16,994 nucleotides of DNA, from the NCBI GenBank assembly GCA_964425255.1, contig CAYRMV010000070.1, positions 1-16,994 of the forward strand, read 5' to 3'. Below the pieces are notes generated by a model, which saw nothing but the letters and a program-made list of their open reading frames with translations, did not search any database and was not told the DNA's origin. The stretch is from CAYRMV01 sp964425255 (GTDB lineage Bacteria > Bacteroidota > Bacteroidia > Flavobacteriales_D > Crocinitomicaceae). Below are positions 14,947-16,994 of the stretch, piece after piece. Positions within the stretch are counted from its first letter, which is position 1; every line of letters starts with the position of its first letter. The position numbers were made by a program, and so were the translations under genes.

Positions 14947-16164
14947 ATGAAAAAACTACTATTATTATCCATGGTGACTTGGGGAACATTTCAAGTTACT
15001 CATGCACAAGATTGTTCGGGAAACCGCTATTACCAACCCATTTTCACAGATGTGACAGAACAAACGGATGTTACATACGGTTCAAATCTTTTGCAAGATG
15101 AAACGACCGTTCAAGATCTCAAAATGGATATTTACATGCCAACTGGTGACACAGATACGGATCGTCCGTTAATTGTTTTTGCGCATGGTGGTTCATTTAT
15201 TGGAGGCAGTAAAGCAGATGTTGCTGATCAATGTCGAGCATTTGCAAAAATGGGATATGTCGCTGTAGGTACTCAATATCGTTTACTTTCCGTGAACACA
15301 TCAGTTATCATGAATCCTGGATTAGAATTTCAAAAAGAGGTTGTACGAGCTGTTCATGATATGCGAGCAGCAATCCGATATTTTAGAAAATCGGTTGCGT
15401 TAGATGGAAATCCTTACGGAATTAATCCGAACTTGATTATTGTTGGAGGCGTTTCGGCTGGAGCCATTTTATCAAACCATGTTGCCTATTTTGATAATGA
15501 TACAAAAATTCCATCTATATTAACATCTTATGTTTCTGCACAAGGAGGTTTAGAAGGAACTTCTGGAACACCTGGATACAATAGTGTACCACAGATGGTT
15601 GTTAGCTTTTGTGGCGCAATCGCCGATACAGCATGGATTGAATCTGGAGATCAACCGATTGTTGGTGTTCACAATACCGATGACAATGTAGTCCCAAATC
15701 TAGCTGGAAACCCAAATGTTGGAATTAGTATACCGGTTACTTTGTATGGAGATTCCCTAATTTACAAAAGAACATTAACTACAGGAGTTGTTAGTGATTA
15801 CATGAGTGTAAATTCATCTGGACATTGTGTGTTCCCTCCAGAAGCTGCACCATTTGTAACCGATTTTATGCATAATCAAATATGTGTACAAGGACTATCA
15901 TTAGCAGAAAACCCAAATAACATAGTGTTTTCTGTGTATCCAAATCCAGCAAAAGAAACATTTTTTGTAGATGTTCCTTCGAATAGTTGGAATTGGGAAA
16001 TTACAATTATCAATCCTTTAGGTCAAATTGTTTCTTCACAATCGATGAATGCAAACCAAAATCTAATTCAAATTGAATCATCTAATTTTGAAAGCGGGAT
16101 ATATTTAGTTCGCTTAAACTCTCAAGATGGTAAAGAAGTGATGAAAAGAATTGTGATTCAATAA
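14947..16164 (+). CDS. Secreted alpha/beta hydrolase (carboxylesterase-like) with type IX sorting tail
   Basis: From ATG 14947 the protein has 405 residues; the frame runs back to a TTG at 14908, but MKKLLLLSMVTW then THAQ is a clear signal peptide beginning at this ATG. The middle is an alpha/beta hydrolase: the oxyanion-hole motif FAHGGSF has His80, the nucleophile elbow GGVSAG has Ser170, the probable acid is Asp245 or Asp246 in HNTDDNVVP, and His293 in SSGHCVFP is the base. The TQYRL motif after AKMGYVAVG is typical of carbohydrate- or feruloyl-esterase relatives and of the BD-FAE group. The last ~75 residues, beginning VYPNPAKETF and ending KRIVIQ, are a type IX sorting domain, so the enzyme is exported to the surface or medium. 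The substrate is unknown; an ester of a plant or microbial polymer is plausible. The gene stands alone and ends at a strong terminator. Confidence 0.9.
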   Translation: MKKLLLLSMVTWGTFQVTHAQDCSGNRYYQPIFTDVTEQTDVTYGSNLLQDETTVQDLKMDIYMPTGDTDTDRPLIVFAHGGSFIGGSKADVADQCRAFAKMGYVAVGTQYRLLSVNTSVIMNPGLEFQKEVVRAVHDMRAAIRYFRKSVALDGNPYGINPNLIIVGGVSAGAILSNHVAYFDNDTKIPSILTSYVSAQGGLEGTSGTPGYNSVPQMVVSFCGAIADTAWIESGDQPIVGVHNTDDNVVPNLAGNPNVGISIPVTLYGDSLIYKRTLTTGVVSDYMSVNSSGHCVFPPEAAPFVTDFMHNQICVQGLSLAENPNNIVFSVYPNPAKETFFVDVPSNSWNWEITIINPLGQIVSSQSMNANQNLIQIESSNFESGIYLVRLNSQDGKEVMKRIVIQ

Positions 16165-16189
16165 AACATTTCAAAAAAATGCAAAATGT

Positions 16190-16222
16190 AAAGCCGATCA
16201 ATACGAGTTGATCGGCTTTTTG
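16190..16222 (+). terminator. Rho-independent terminator of the hydrolase gene
   Basis: AAAGCCGATCAA pairs perfectly with TTGATCGGCTTT (12 bp) around the loop TACGAG and runs into a T-tract. It starts 25 bp after the stop codon. Confidence 0.93.
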
Positions 16223-16740
16223 GTTTAGATGAACAATTAAAAAGGTAGATGTGGTCTTTCCTTGGTTATTATACAATATTGTCGAATTTTATAAATACAA
16301 TAAAAATGCCCTTTAATTTCACTTCAAAATCAAATATCAACATTCAATAAAAATTGATTACTTGAAAAAAATATGATTTTATCTTCCACATTGATCGATG
16401 AATCATAATAACAAATCTAAAGAGTTAGAGATAAAATAAAAATCAAATTTTGACAATGAAATATTAAATCTATACAAGTCAAGAGATAAAAAACAAAAAT
16501 TTGAAAATATCAAGAAACTTACAATCCTAACACTCAGAAAATACTAGCTTCTAAATGTTGTATAAAGAGAATATTTGGTTGAAATAATATCAAAAACAAA
16601 AACAGTTCCTTGTTAATTATGATGGATTTTAAAAATGGAGCCTTATATAACATGTAATTGTAAAAGTCTTGAAGCAGTTGATTCCAAAAGTTTGTACTTC
16701 ATCTGACATAAAATAAAAGACACGATAAATCAAAATAATC
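16223..16740. other. A+T-rich stretch without recognisable genes
   Basis: No frame of useful length is present on either strand and no RNA gene was recognised. The sequence is extremely rich in A and T, with short runs of A and scattered TATAA-like words. It could be a decayed gene region or an upstream region of a gene beyond the right edge. Confidence 0.6.
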
Positions 16741-16749
16741 CATGCAATG

Positions 16750-16796
16750 CATGACCGAATTTAAAAAAGTGGCGTCGACTTATGCTAGCGTTTCTG
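16750..16796. repeat. 47-bp imperfect direct repeat, copy 1
   Basis: CATGAC-N3-ATTT, then AAAAAGTGGC, TCGACTTATGCT and CGTTTCTG match copy 2 (16895-16941) at 40 of 47 positions, with a 145-bp period. In copy 1 a CATGC-aat-GCATG hairpin (16741-16753) overlaps its left edge. Read on the minus strand, the repeat carries the end of a short frame (ETLA then stop) followed by a hairpin. Confidence 0.75.
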
Positions 16797-16816
16797 TCAG
16801 CATCCTGACAAGCATA
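16781..16816. repeat. Nested inverted repeat
   Basis: TATGCT (16781-16786) pairs with AGCATA (16811-16816), enclosing a perfect GTCAG-catc-CTGAC hairpin (16796-16809). It lies in a G+C-rich block (41 G/C of 72 bases in 16769-16840) inside A+T-rich DNA. Confidence 0.6.
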
Positions 16817-16867
16817 GCTTCGTCAGGGCTCTCCCTCCCCAAATTATAAATACAAACAGAATGTGCT

Positions 16868-16907
16868 AAAAACAAAAAATCCCGTACATGTAACCATGAC
16901 GAGATTT
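16868..16907 (-). terminator. Terminator-like hairpin, minus strand
   Basis: On the minus strand AAATC-x-CGTCATG pairs with CATG-bulge-ACG-x-GATTT (one mismatch, one bulged base) around a 4-nt loop, followed by TTTTTT-G-TTTTT. This fits a rho-independent terminator for a minus-strand transcript coming from the right edge of the window. Confidence 0.6.
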
Positions 16908-16941
16908 GAAAAAGTGGCATCGACTTATGCTGACGTTTCTG
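16895..16941. repeat. 47-bp imperfect direct repeat, copy 2
   Basis: Second copy of the repeat at 16750-16796. Its left end forms one arm of the minus-strand terminator-like hairpin. On the minus strand it also carries the end of a short frame (PETSA then stop, stop codon at 16925-16927). Confidence 0.75.
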
Positions 16942-16955
16942 GGATCACAACAAAA

Positions 16956-16972
16956 ACCTGTGGAGCACAGGT
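16956..16972. repeat. Perfect 7-bp hairpin at the right edge
   Basis: ACCTGTG-gag-CACAGGT is a perfect inverted repeat with a 3-nt loop, 15 bp beyond copy 2 of the direct repeat. No T-tract follows on either strand, so it is not a standard terminator. Confidence 0.6.
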
Positions 16973-16994
16973 CAAGAATAAAATTATGATCTTT

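Noticed and set aside
16769..16840. Integron attC site
   Set aside because: The block has nested inverted repeats, but lacks paired GTTRRRY/RYYYAAC core sites and there is no integrase or cassette gene.
16750..16941. CRISPR array
   Set aside because: Only two imperfect copies 145 bp apart and no cas genes; the spacing is far longer than a spacer.
16925..16993. C-terminal end of a minus-strand gene entering from the right edge
   Set aside because: An open frame of 22 codons ends at a TAA before a terminator-like hairpin, but it is too short to tell from chance and lies inside a repeat; it is kept only as part of the repeat finding.

Overview
The window looks like an ordinary chromosomal segment of a Bacteroidota bacterium, most likely a member of the Flavobacteriales (a Fluviicola/Crocinitomicaceae-like genome is my guess, not provable here). 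The reasons are two type IX secretion (Por) C-terminal sorting domains, an A+T-rich composition, no visible Shine-Dalgarno sequences before starts, several copies of the Bacteroidota -7 promoter element TAnnTTTG, and OmpA-family envelope proteins typical of the phylum.

Left part (1-6896): the 3' end of a type IX-secreted protein with its terminator; a YifB/ComM-type AAA+ ATPase; folK (folate synthesis); a large lipoprotein with an OmpA-like domain and TPR-like repeats, behind a well-matched promoter and followed by a GNRA-loop terminator; rlmH on the minus strand; and, divergent from it, a membrane-anchored SppA signal peptide peptidase with a strong terminator. Middle part (6897-10318): a roughly 640-bp non-coding stretch with a conspicuous 15-bp hairpin element, then murB (peptidoglycan synthesis), a roughly 300-bp A+T-rich gap, a small 51-codon ORF with its own terminator, and a minus-strand DEAD-box RNA helicase.

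Right part (10319-16994): a PaiB-like split-barrel protein followed at once by a complete iron-complex/heme/cobalamin ABC importer (lipoprotein binding protein, FecCD-type permease, ATPase, joined by 11-bp and 4-bp overlaps), and 30 bp later an OmpA-type protein with an unrecognised N-terminal domain. Then comes a secreted alpha/beta hydrolase with a type IX sorting tail and a 12-bp-stem terminator. The last roughly 770 bp contain no recognisable gene; they are very A+T-rich and end in a G+C-richer block with two copies of a 47-bp repeat and several hairpins.

Most of the window is housekeeping or envelope function, and I see no defence system, phage, intact transposon, CRISPR array, tRNA or rRNA. 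The features most worth a second look are the repeat/hairpin block at the right end, the TATCTTTG promoter elements lying almost on top of start codons (suggesting leaderless mRNAs), the PaiB-ABC importer linkage, the hairpin element before murB, and the small basic ORF at 8847-9002. Start codons were moved inward from the longest ORF for murB, the helicase, paiB, the permease, the ATPase and the esterase; reasons are given in each entry.
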